From NCBI GenBank assembly GCA_002451065.1, contig DKBC01000049.1:1-11832 (forward strand): a stretch of 11,832 bases of DNA, in the 5' to 3' direction. Origin of the DNA: Betaproteobacteria bacterium UBA6910 (GTDB taxonomy: Bacteria > Pseudomonadota > Gammaproteobacteria > Burkholderiales > UBA6910). The notes beneath the pieces were generated by a model that made no database searches, was not told the DNA's origin, and saw only the letters and a program-made list of their open reading frames with translations. The position numbers were made by a program, and so were the translations under genes. Below, piece after piece: positions 1-5,256 of this stretch; position 1 is the stretch's first letter, and each line of letters opens with the position of its first letter.

Positions 1-30
1 ACAGGGGTTCGAATCCCCTAGGGGACGCCA
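1..30 (+). tRNA. tRNA-Glu, 3' end only (5' part lies left of the window)
   Basis: The first 30 bases are the 3' end of a tRNA. The T arm is a 5-bp stem (AGGGG at 3-7 with CCCCT at 15-19) around the 7-base loop TTCGAAT. The acceptor 3' strand is at 20-26, the discriminator G at 27 and an encoded CCA at 28-30. The implied 5' acceptor strand is GTCCCCT. This, together with the T arm, matches the bacterial tRNA-Glu (UUC) 3' end as I remember it from E. coli. The anticodon is outside the window, so the amino acid identity comes from recognition and not from reading the anticodon. Confidence 0.9.
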
Positions 31-40
31 AACAAGAAGC

Positions 41-69
41 GGGGGTCAGCGATGACCCCCCTGTTTTTT
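41..69 (+). terminator. Intrinsic terminator of the tRNA-Glu transcript
   Basis: An 8-bp perfect stem (GGGGGTCA at 41-48 with TGACCCCC at 53-60) closes a GCGA tetraloop. It is followed by CTG and six T residues at 64-69. It sits 11 bases after the tRNA CCA end, which is the expected place for a Rho-independent terminator. It also argues that the downstream gene does not start inside it, at the in-frame ATG at 52. Confidence 0.88.
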
Positions 70-141
70 GCGCATTCGGAAGGTGAATGGTTGCTGGCGC
101 CGGGGCGCCGGACAAGGAAGCCAATCTTCGCGAGGTCACGC

Positions 142-1230
142 ATGAACCGGCACGTCGTCTATTTCCTGGCGCTTTGTCTTGCGCTCGTGTTCCCAATCTC
201 CGTCCGCGCCGCGGGGGCGGAGCTCGTGACCTCCTGTGGCACGTGGACCAAGGAGCGCAAGGGCTTGACCTACTTCCTGATGGCCGACAAGGCGGAAGAG
301 TTCCTGCGCGACGAAGTGGACGCGTTGCGCAAGGCGCAGAATCTCGGAGCGGATCCGATGCAGGACGTTACCGAGAAACAGATCGCGGAATGGATGGACA
401 AGTATTGCGCGGAGCACCCCAACGAGACGATGCAGGATGCCAGCAAGGCATACGCCGCGGAGTTGGTGCGCAGCCTGCCGCCCCAGGCCCGGCAGCCGCG
501 GCCGGAGGCGGTCGCCGCCGCCCCTGCGGAACCCCCAGCGACAAAACCTGGGAAGAAGTCGGGCTTCACGCTCAATCGCAGTTGCGGTTCCTGGAATACC
601 GGCCGCAAGACCCTTGACTATTACCTGCTGATCAGCAAGGCCGAGGACTATGCCAAGGAGGCGGTTACCCTGCTGCGCGAGGAGCGGGGAGCAGCGGGCA
701 CTCCGGCCGAGGCGCTGGAGGACGCGGCGATTGCCCGCTGGCTGGACGATTATTGCCGGGAACGGGACGAGGAACCTCTGGAGGCGGCTCTCGATGCCTA
801 CGCCGATCAACTGGTGCCCAAGGCCGCCGGAACCGCGAAGCCCGCGCCGGCGGCTCAAGCCGCTGCGGCAGCCCCGGGTCCAGCCGCCGCACCCCGGCCG
901 CCGCCTCCCGGGGTTCAGGCCTCGCGTCCCGTGGACACCGAGGATGTCATCAGGGCCCAGCGGGAAGTGGACAGGAAACCCAATGACGCCAACGCGTGGA
1001 AGTCGCTGGGAAGGGCGTATCTCCTGGCAAAATCTCCGGTGGACGCCGCCCGGGCCTATCGCCAGGCGGTGCGCCTGAATGACGGGGATGCCGAGAGTTG
1101 GTACGAATTGGGGGGCACTTATCACAAGCTGGGTCAGGGCGACCAGGTGAGCGCCGTCTACCAGAAGCTGGACACCCTGGACAAGGATCTGGCAGGGCAG
1201 TACTTCCGCGCCTACATACTTCCCCAGTAG
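142..1230 (+). CDS. Exported protein with duplicated two-cysteine helical domain and C-terminal TPR repeats
   Basis: A 362-residue protein of unknown function. Residues 1-24 form a Sec-type signal peptide (hydrophobic run 5-19, Ala-rich end near 23-26), so it is probably periplasmic. Two similar domains follow. Each opens with Cys-Gly-x-Trp (C32, C148), runs through a Tyr/Leu/Ala-rich helical stretch and reaches Trp-x4-Cys (W84/C89, W200/C205). The cysteines are exactly 57 residues apart in both copies, suggesting one disulfide per domain. Ala/Pro-rich linkers (about 113-140 and 226-263) separate the parts, and two TPR units (about 281-348) end the protein. The repeat loosely recalls small secreted helical proteins such as HdeA or Rap1a, but I cannot assign it to a family. 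The start at 142 is preferred over the in-frame ATG at 52, which lies in the tRNA terminator; GAGG at 132-135 is well spaced and the signal peptide begins there. Confidence 0.8.
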   Translation: MNRHVVYFLALCLALVFPISVRAAGAELVTSCGTWTKERKGLTYFLMADKAEEFLRDEVDALRKAQNLGADPMQDVTEKQIAEWMDKYCAEHPNETMQDASKAYAAELVRSLPPQARQPRPEAVAAAPAEPPATKPGKKSGFTLNRSCGSWNTGRKTLDYYLLISKAEDYAKEAVTLLREERGAAGTPAEALEDAAIARWLDDYCRERDEEPLEAALDAYADQLVPKAAGTAKPAPAAQAAAAAPGPAAAPRPPPPGVQASRPVDTEDVIRAQREVDRKPNDANAWKSLGRAYLLAKSPVDAARAYRQAVRLNDGDAESWYELGGTYHKLGQGDQVSAVYQKLDTLDKDLAGQYFRAYILPQ

Positions 1231-1294
1231 ACCCGGCAAGTCCCGGCGGCGCGTCGTTTCGCTCCTGCGCGCAGGGCGGGAGAGTCCCCGGGAA

Positions 1295-1534
1295 TCAGTC
1301 TGCGCGGGGGTGCTCCCCGAGGCGCAACTGCATCACGGCTTTGGCCACGTCCCCGGCGCACTGGGCGGCGACCTCCCGCTTGCCCGGATCGAGGTTGCGC
1401 CGGCCCCAGGAAAAAGCTTCCAGCCAGAGGGCGATCAGGCGATAGGCGATGACCTTCTCGGGGTCCTTGAAATCGCAAGTTGTCCTAAGGCGCTCGAATT
1501 CCTCTTCGATCAGCTCATGCAGTTCTTTTTCCAT
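1295..1534 (-). CDS. Small hypothetical protein (79 aa)
   Basis: A 79-residue, probably cytoplasmic and largely helical protein that I do not recognise. The N-terminus is strongly acidic and amphipathic (Glu-rich, residues 1-16), followed by a middle helix containing Trp and Arg residues. There is no signal peptide, membrane segment or cofactor motif, and the two cysteines (C20 and one near residue 55) do not form a CxxC pair. The reading frame stays open to 1672, but the ATG at 1534 is preferred because GGAG lies 9 bases before it. The extra N-terminal stretch of the longer version is Arg/Ser/Pro-rich and looks like untranslated DNA. It converges with the TPR protein (64 bp gap) and is divergent from the hemerythrin gene. 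Confidence 0.6.
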   Translation of the reverse strand: MEKELHELIEEEFERLRTTCDFKDPEKVIAYRLIALWLEAFSWGRRNLDPGKREVAAQCAGDVAKAVMQLRLGEHPRAD

Positions 1535-1659
1535 ACCGATGGTCTCCAGGAAAGGCAAGCCAGGGCGAGATCGGCTGTTGCCGGCGCTAGGCCAATATTC
1601 ACTGCAACGGGGCCTTCCGGCAAGCCCACGCGAAACGGCGTCGCCGATGGCGTTGGGGA

Positions 1660-1665
1660 TACAAT
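1660..1665 (+). promoter_or_regulatory. Possible -10 element for the hemerythrin gene
   Basis: TACAAT at 1660-1665 resembles a sigma70 -10 hexamer and lies 32 bp before the hemerythrin ATG in otherwise GC-rich DNA. No convincing -35 hexamer is present 16-18 bp upstream, so this is weak evidence. The rest of the 163-bp divergent intergenic region (1535-1697) shows no clear operator. Confidence 0.3.
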
Positions 1666-1697
1666 AGGGCACTGGCTTTCAGCGGCGCGACAGAAAA

Positions 1698-2102
1698 ATG
1701 GAAGAAGGGTGGAACGCGAGGTATGAACTTGGAATCGAGGCGCTGGACGCCGAGCACCGGCGGTTGTTCGATCTGATCCGGCAGGTCGAGACGATGGCGG
1801 AGGGAGAGAACGGCGGATCTGCGCTGCTCTCCGCGCTGCGGGAATTCATCGAGTTTGTCGAGTTTCATTTCGAGGCCGAGGAGCGGCTCATGGAGGAGCA
1901 TGATTTCTCCACCGCCGGGCTGCATCGCCAAGCTCATCGCCGGCTGCTGGAGGATTTGAGGGAATTCTCCCGGCAGGTGTCCCGAGGGCCGGCGGCAGGG
2001 GCGCGGGCATCCACCGGGGATTTTCTCAGGAAGTGGCTCTCGGAGCATGTGAGTCACGGCGACGCCATGCTCGCAAGGCATTTAAAATCAAAGGGGTATT
2101 GA
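1698..2102 (+). CDS. Bacteriohemerythrin (O2-binding di-iron protein)
   Basis: A 134-residue single-domain hemerythrin with no signal peptide, hence cytoplasmic. The full set of di-iron ligands is visible with canonical spacing: H20, H57 with E61 (the HFxxEE motif), H76 and H80 (HxxxH), H117 and D122 (HxxxxD). The opening W-x3-Y-x-LG-IEALDAEH is typical of bacterial hemerythrins. Members of the family bind O2 reversibly and are proposed to store or deliver oxygen, or to sense it when fused to signalling domains; this one stands alone. The Shine-Dalgarno sequence is weak. No alternative start would keep the N-terminal Trp and Tyr characteristic of the fold. Its presence fits the nearby FNR/ANR-controlled operon and a microaerobic lifestyle, though no FNR box is visible in front of this gene. 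Confidence 0.93.
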   Translation: MEEGWNARYELGIEALDAEHRRLFDLIRQVETMAEGENGGSALLSALREFIEFVEFHFEAEERLMEEHDFSTAGLHRQAHRRLLEDLREFSRQVSRGPAAGARASTGDFLRKWLSEHVSHGDAMLARHLKSKGY

Positions 2103-2123
2103 CTTGGCGAGGCGCCGTTTGCC

Positions 2124-2152
2124 TTGAACCCCGGGGGTGCATGGATTAACAT
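2124..2152 (+). promoter_or_regulatory. Sigma70-like promoter for the lipoprotein gene
   Basis: TTGAAC at 2124-2129 and TAACAT at 2147-2152 are separated by exactly 17 bp, giving four of six matches to each consensus hexamer. The predicted transcription start is near 2159, about 57 bp before the lipoprotein ATG. This is the best-formed -35/-10 pair I found in the window. Confidence 0.55.
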
Positions 2153-2215
2153 GCTGCGACCTTCCCTGGCGCAAACGCCTTTCCTGAACCCTTCCCTAAA
2201 TTGTTGGAGACCATT

Positions 2216-2869
2216 ATGACCTTCAGCCTGAGTTGCCGCGCCTTGTTCATGGCGACATCCATCGCGCTACTGGCTGCGTGCGCCTCGACCTCGGTGGTTT
2301 CACAATGGCGGGACCCCGCTTATCGGGGCGCGCCCCTCAAGAAAATCGTTATTTACATTGCGGCCAAGGAGGATGCCACCCGCCGCATGGTCGAGGACCG
2401 ATTGGCGTCGTCTTTTCCCAAGGGGACGCAGGCGGTGCCCAGCTACACCCTGTTTCCGGATCCGAAGGAAATCAACGAACAGAATAAGGAAAAGATCGGG
2501 GCGCGCCTCCGGCAGGAGGGATTCGACGGCGCCCTGACGGCCCGTCTCGTGTCCGTGGACAAGGACAACGTCTATGTGCCGCCGCAGACCTACGTGGCGC
2601 CCGCCGGGAGGCCGGCGGTCGGAGTGCCCTACGGGTCCTTTTACGGTTATGGCGGCTATGCCTACAGCTATGCCTATACCGCACCGGGCTACACCTATCA
2701 GCAGACCAAGTATCTGATCGAGACGATTCTCTATGCGATCCCGGGCGGCAAAATGCTGTGGACCATGACCACGGAATCGGTGAACCCGGATTCCCGCCAG
2801 CAAATCATCCAGGAAGTCACAGGGATGATTGACGGCGAACTGAAAAAAGAAGGCTTCGTCGCGGGCTGA
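2216..2869 (+). CDS. Lipoprotein of unknown function with Tyr/Gly-rich segment
   Basis: A 217-residue lipoprotein. A short signal peptide ends in the lipobox Leu-Ala-Ala-Cys, with C22 as the lipidated residue, followed by Ala-Ser-Thr, so outer-membrane sorting is likely. The mature part begins with a Ser-x-Trp-Arg-Asp-Pro-x-Tyr motif, then beta-strand-like hydrophobic runs and a Val-Pro-Ser-Tyr-Thr-Leu-Phe-Pro stretch. These are seen in a widespread group of uncharacterised proteobacterial lipoproteins, but I cannot name a characterised member. Residues 139 to about 163 are unusually rich in Tyr and Gly (12 Tyr or so), probably a surface loop. The ATG at 2216 has GGAG 7 bases upstream; the in-frame TTG at 2201 would overlap that ribosome binding site. 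It is probably monocistronic, from the promoter at 2124-2152. Confidence 0.82.
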   Translation: MTFSLSCRALFMATSIALLAACASTSVVSQWRDPAYRGAPLKKIVIYIAAKEDATRRMVEDRLASSFPKGTQAVPSYTLFPDPKEINEQNKEKIGARLRQEGFDGALTARLVSVDKDNVYVPPQTYVAPAGRPAVGVPYGSFYGYGGYAYSYAYTAPGYTYQQTKYLIETILYAIPGGKMLWTMTTESVNPDSRQQIIQEVTGMIDGELKKEGFVAG

Positions 2870-2959
2870 TGCCGGGGGCGGCGGTGTCAACTTCAATCGG
2901 GGGCACCTCCCGCCATCGGCAGTCGCGTTTCCTGGGTATCGGTATCGGTTGAGTCGTTC

Positions 2960-3733
2960 GTGGACTGGATCTTTTCTCCCGAGGCGTGGATCGCGCTCGC
3001 CACCCTCACAGCGCTGGAGATTGTCCTCGGGGTGGACAACATCATCTTCATCTCCATCCTGGTGGGCCGGCTGCCCCCGCACCAGCGCCATAGGGCACGC
3101 GTGCTGGGGCTTTCTCTCGCCATGTTTTCGCGCATCGCGCTGCTCCTTTCCCTGGCTTGGGTGATGACGCTGACGGCGCCGTTCCTGACCGTGCTGGGCC
3201 AGGAAATCTCGGGGCGGGATCTCATCCTGGTGGTGGGGGGGCTGTTTTTGCTCTGGAAGAGCACATTCGAAATTCACGGCAGCCTTGAAGGAGAGGAGCA
3301 GAGGGCGGGCAGTGCGGCCGCGGCAAGCTTCGCGGCCGTTTTGGCGCAGATCGCCGTCATCGACATCGTGTTTTCCCTGGACTCGGTGATTACGGCGGTG
3401 GGCATGGTGGACGAAGTGCCGGTGATGGTGATCGCCATCGTGATCGCGGTTGCGATCATGATGTTTGCTGCCCGGCCCATCGGGGAGTTCGTGGACCGCC
3501 ATCCGACCATCAAGATGCTAGCCCTCAGTTTCCTGATCCTGGTGGGAGTGGCGCTGGTGGCGGAGGGGCTCGATTTTCATATTCCGAAGGGCTACATCTA
3601 CTTCGCCATGGCCTTCTCGGTCGGGGTGGAAATGCTCAATCTGCGGCTGCGCGCGCGCATGGTGGAGCCGGTGAAACTGCACCGGCATGGACCGGGCACC
3701 GGGGAGAGTTCCAATACGGGGGAAGGGGGATAA
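2960..3733 (+). CDS. TerC-family integral membrane protein
   Basis: A 257-residue polytopic inner-membrane protein with about seven hydrophobic segments. The TerC family signatures are clear: the first helix carries E20, then Gly-x-Asp-Asn (D26, N27) followed by Ile-Ile-Phe-Ile-Ser, and a later helix repeats the pattern with D135 and Ser-Leu-Asp-Ser (D141). These buried acidic residues are thought to handle metal ions. Family members are linked to tellurite resistance and to manganese export or metal loading of exported proteins, but this member's substrate is not shown. The start is a GTG at 2960 with only a poor Shine-Dalgarno; the resulting N-terminus (Asp-Trp-Ile-Phe-x-Pro-Glu-Ala-Trp) aligns with the usual TerC start. 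The stop is 4 bp before the next gene, so the two are likely cotranscribed. The 90 bp upstream shows no clear promoter or terminator. Confidence 0.9.
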   Translation: MDWIFSPEAWIALATLTALEIVLGVDNIIFISILVGRLPPHQRHRARVLGLSLAMFSRIALLLSLAWVMTLTAPFLTVLGQEISGRDLILVVGGLFLLWKSTFEIHGSLEGEEQRAGSAAAASFAAVLAQIAVIDIVFSLDSVITAVGMVDEVPVMVIAIVIAVAIMMFAARPIGEFVDRHPTIKMLALSFLILVGVALVAEGLDFHIPKGYIYFAMAFSVGVEMLNLRLRARMVEPVKLHRHGPGTGESSNTGEGG

Positions 3734-3737
3734 GGCC

Positions 3738-4250
3738 ATGGCGGCGGGTGTGTGGGGATTGTCCGCGGGGCGCCGGATGATCGGCCGGCTGGGCTTTCTG
3801 TGCTCGGTACTGCTGGTGGCGGGTTGCGCGGGCACCCCGTTCGGCTCGGAGCCCCTGTATGTGACGCTGTCGTCCCTTTCGGTGGTGGAACCCGGCCTGC
3901 TGGAGCAGCGCTACGCCATGAGGCTCCGGGTTCAGAATCCCAACCCGGCGGAAATTCAGGTGTCCGGTCTGAGCTTCGAGATCGAACTGAACGATCAGAC
4001 GTTTGCGCGGGGCGTATCCAACCGGCCCACCACCATCCCGGCATTCGGCGAGGCGTTGCTGGACGTAGAGGCGGTGAGCACCCTGGAAGGTCTGCTGCGT
4101 CAGGTGTTGGAAATGCAGGAGAACCCGGAGCGGGCGATCCGTTATCGCCTCCGGGGCAAACTCTACGGCGGGGGTTCGCCGATTCCCTTTCCGTTTGACC
4201 ACAGCGGCGAGTTTCGCCTGCCCCCGGCATTGAGGGAGCGGGCAAGCTGA
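3738..4250 (+). CDS. LEA14/WHy-like lipoprotein
   Basis: A 170-residue lipoprotein with lipobox Val-Ala-Gly-Cys; C30 is the predicted lipidated residue. The mature domain is a beta-sandwich of the LEA type 2 / WHy kind: an Arg-Leu-Arg-Val-x-Asn-Pro-Asn-Pro motif, then a Leu-Ser-Phe-Glu-Ile-Glu-Leu-Asn strand and an Ile-Pro-Ala-Phe-Gly-Glu turn, as in bacterial LEA14-like proteins. The family is associated with desiccation and stress in plants, but the role of bacterial lipoprotein versions is unclear. The ATG at 3738 is chosen because a GGGGGATAAGG ribosome-binding region lies directly upstream and the gap to terC is 4 bp. An ATG at 3777 would give a more compact signal peptide (157 residues, lipid Cys 17) and is a real alternative. 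The operon position suggests it acts in the envelope with the TerC protein. Confidence 0.8.
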   Translation: MAAGVWGLSAGRRMIGRLGFLCSVLLVAGCAGTPFGSEPLYVTLSSLSVVEPGLLEQRYAMRLRVQNPNPAEIQVSGLSFEIELNDQTFARGVSNRPTTIPAFGEALLDVEAVSTLEGLLRQVLEMQENPERAIRYRLRGKLYGGGSPIPFPFDHSGEFRLPPALRERAS

Positions 4251-4308
4251 GCGCGGGGCGGAACCATTGCCGGTCGGGTCGACGGGGGATTTCGCTTGCA
4301 ATCCCGTC

Positions 4309-4322
4309 TTGATCTACGTCAA
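4309..4322. promoter_or_regulatory. FNR/ANR-type operator
   Basis: TTGAT-CTAC-GTCAA at 4309-4322 matches the FNR/ANR consensus TTGAT-N4-ATCAA in nine of ten defined positions. Its centre (4315.5) lies 28.5 bp before the first base of a TAACAT -10 hexamer, close to the geometry of class II FNR-activated promoters, in which the site is centred near -41.5. It should activate the CBS-HPF-phosphodiesterase operon under low oxygen, or respond to nitric oxide if a DNR-type regulator binds it. Confidence 0.72.
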
Positions 4323-4343
4323 CGAAAATTGCAGATCCGCGTC

Positions 4344-4349
4344 TAACAT
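4344..4349 (+). promoter_or_regulatory. -10 element of the CBS-HPF-phosphodiesterase operon
   Basis: TAACAT matches four of six bases of the sigma70 -10 consensus and is identical to the hexamer proposed for the lipoprotein promoter at 2147. No -35 hexamer is needed in a class II FNR promoter, and none is seen. The predicted transcription start is near 4356, leaving a 5' leader of about 55 bases. Confidence 0.55.
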
Positions 4350-4411
4350 GAAAGAAAAAGCAGGGCTTTTCACGTACGCCGCAATGGTCGGCGCCCGAGC
4401 GAAGGAATCCC

Positions 4412-4864
4412 ATGATGATGATCGGTGAAATCTGCAACCGTGATGTAGTTGTCGTTGAACGTGACGTTTCTGTCCGGGAAGCTGCCGCGCTTTTGCGGGA
4501 GCACCACGTGGGCGATCTGGTCGTGGTGGACAAGGTCGGCGGGCGCACCGTGCCGGTCGGGGTCATCACTGATCGTGATGTGGCCATAGAGGTAGTGGCC
4601 ATGGGTGTTGACCCGGAAATGATCAAGGTGGGTGAGGTCATGGGGCCGGAGTTGGTCACGGCAGGAGAGGCCGAGACCGTTTACGACACCATCCAGCGCA
4701 TGCGCGCGCGTGGGGTCCGCCGCATTCCCGTGTTGGACGCGCAGGGCGGCTTGGCCGGCATCGTGTCCCTTGCCGACCTGCTCGAGTTTCTCGCGGAAGA
4801 AATCACCCAGCTTGCCAAAGTGTTTTATCGGGAGCAGTCCCGCGAGACTCAGTCGCTGATTTGA
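4412..4864 (+). CDS. Two-CBS-domain protein
   Basis: A 150-residue soluble protein made almost entirely of a CBS-domain pair (Bateman module): CBS 1 about residues 5-65, CBS 2 about 73-133. Typical signs are the Val-Gly-Asp-Leu-Val-Val-Val-Asp core, Gly-Val-Ile-Thr-Asp-Arg-Asp in the first domain, and Arg-Arg-Ile-Pro-Val-Leu-Asp plus Gly-Ile-Val-Ser-Leu-Ala-Asp-Leu in the second. Such pairs bind adenosine nucleotides (AMP, ATP, sometimes SAM or cyclic dinucleotides) and act as energy sensors; here no effector domain is attached, so a partner protein is likely. Translation could start at 4412 or the adjacent ATGs at 4415 and 4418; AAGGA at 4402-4406 serves any of them. It is the first gene of a probable FNR/ANR-controlled operon, 37 bp before the hibernation-factor gene. 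Confidence 0.9.
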   Translation: MMMIGEICNRDVVVVERDVSVREAAALLREHHVGDLVVVDKVGGRTVPVGVITDRDVAIEVVAMGVDPEMIKVGEVMGPELVTAGEAETVYDTIQRMRARGVRRIPVLDAQGGLAGIVSLADLLEFLAEEITQLAKVFYREQSRETQSLI

Positions 4865-4901
4865 GCGGTCCTCGGACGACCGAACCCCAAAGGAGCCTTA
4901 A

Positions 4902-5228
4902 ATGCAAAAACCGCTTGAGATTCAGTTCCGTGATGTTGCCCGTTCCGAGGCCCTGGAAACCGAGATCCGCGACAAGGTGGCAAAACTGGAACAGTTTTAT
5001 CCACATATCACCGCCTGCCACGTGGTGGTGGAGGTACCCCACAAGCACAGCCATCAGGGGAGGGTGTTCGTGGTCAAGGTGGACATTAAGGTCCCGGGCG
5101 GCGAAGTGGTGGTGACGAACGAGTCCAGCGAGGACGCCCATGTGGCAGTACGGGACGCCTTCGATGCCGCTCAGCGCAAGGTCAAGGACTACGCCCGGCG
5201 CCAACGGGGCGACGTCAAGACCCATTGA
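4902..5228 (+). CDS. HPF/RaiA-family ribosome-associated protein (short, divergent)
   Basis: A 108-residue protein with the beta-alpha-beta-beta-beta-alpha layout of the HPF/RaiA (YfiA) family, whose members bind the 30S decoding region and silence or dimerise ribosomes in stress. Visible marks are the opening Ile-Gln-Phe-Arg-Asp-Val strand, a Lys-Val-Ala-Lys-Leu-Glu-Gln-Phe helix end, a Cys-His-Val-Val-Val-Glu-Val-Pro strand, a Val-Pro-Gly-Gly-Glu-Val-Val-Val strand, and a basic C-terminal helix. It lacks the C-terminal dimerisation domain of long HPF. The central loop with Pro-His-Lys-His-Ser-His is unlike E. coli HPF or RaiA as I recall them, and the gene is not beside rpoN/ptsN where the usual hpf sits, so it is probably a second, specialised paralog. 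A strong AAAGGAG at 4889-4895, 6 bases before the ATG, predicts high expression. Confidence 0.85.
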   Translation: MQKPLEIQFRDVARSEALETEIRDKVAKLEQFYPHITACHVVVEVPHKHSHQGRVFVVKVDIKVPGGEVVVTNESSEDAHVAVRDAFDAAQRKVKDYARRQRGDVKTH

Positions 5229-5233
5229 TCGCG

Positions 5234-5252
5234 GGCCGCCCCCCGGGCGGCC
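5234..5252 (+). repeat. GC-rich hairpin covering the phosphodiesterase ribosome-binding region
   Basis: A perfect 8-bp stem (GGCCGCCC at 5234-5241 with GGGCGGCC at 5245-5252) closes a 3-base loop. It begins 5 bases after the HPF stop codon and ends 4 bases before the phosphodiesterase ATG, exactly where a Shine-Dalgarno should be. No T-run follows, so it is not a classical terminator; it may damp translation of the third gene or stabilise the upstream mRNA. Confidence 0.6.
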
Positions 5253-5256
5253 ATCC

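Noticed and set aside
1..30. tRNA-Glu 3' end as a possible integration site for a mobile element
   Set aside because: No integrase and no second copy of the tRNA 3' end is visible downstream, and the following genes look like ordinary chromosomal genes.
96..109. GGCGCC-GG-GGCGCC inverted repeat in the leader of the TPR protein gene
   Set aside because: It is a short GC-rich stem without supporting context and expected at this base composition.
52..141. N-terminal extension of the TPR protein from an ATG at 52
   Set aside because: It lies inside the tRNA-Glu terminator hairpin, would hide the signal peptide 30 residues in, and a well-placed GAGG supports the ATG at 142.
136..1239. A 367-codon open frame antisense to the TPR protein
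   Set aside because: The sense frame has a signal peptide, internal repeats and TPR motifs; the antisense product shows none and is Arg/Gly-rich.
1264..1275. 12-bp perfect palindrome CCTGCGCGCAGG between two convergent genes
   Set aside because: It has no loop and no T-run on either strand and is not repeated in the window. It is too short in GC-rich DNA to call a terminator or operator.
2300..3502. A 400-codon open frame on the minus strand
   Set aside because: It is antisense to the lipoprotein and TerC genes and spans their intergenic gap. Its translation is His/Arg/Gly-rich low complexity, typical of a GC-rich shadow frame.
3598..4659. A 353-codon open frame on the minus strand
   Set aside because: It overlaps the TerC, LEA14-like and CBS genes and the FNR-controlled promoter. 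Its Ser/Pro/Arg/Thr-rich composition has no recognisable domain.
4997..5005. TTATCCACA, a perfect DnaA-box sequence
   Set aside because: It is a single copy inside the HPF coding region with no cluster of further boxes or AT-rich stretch, so chance is the likely explanation and not an origin.
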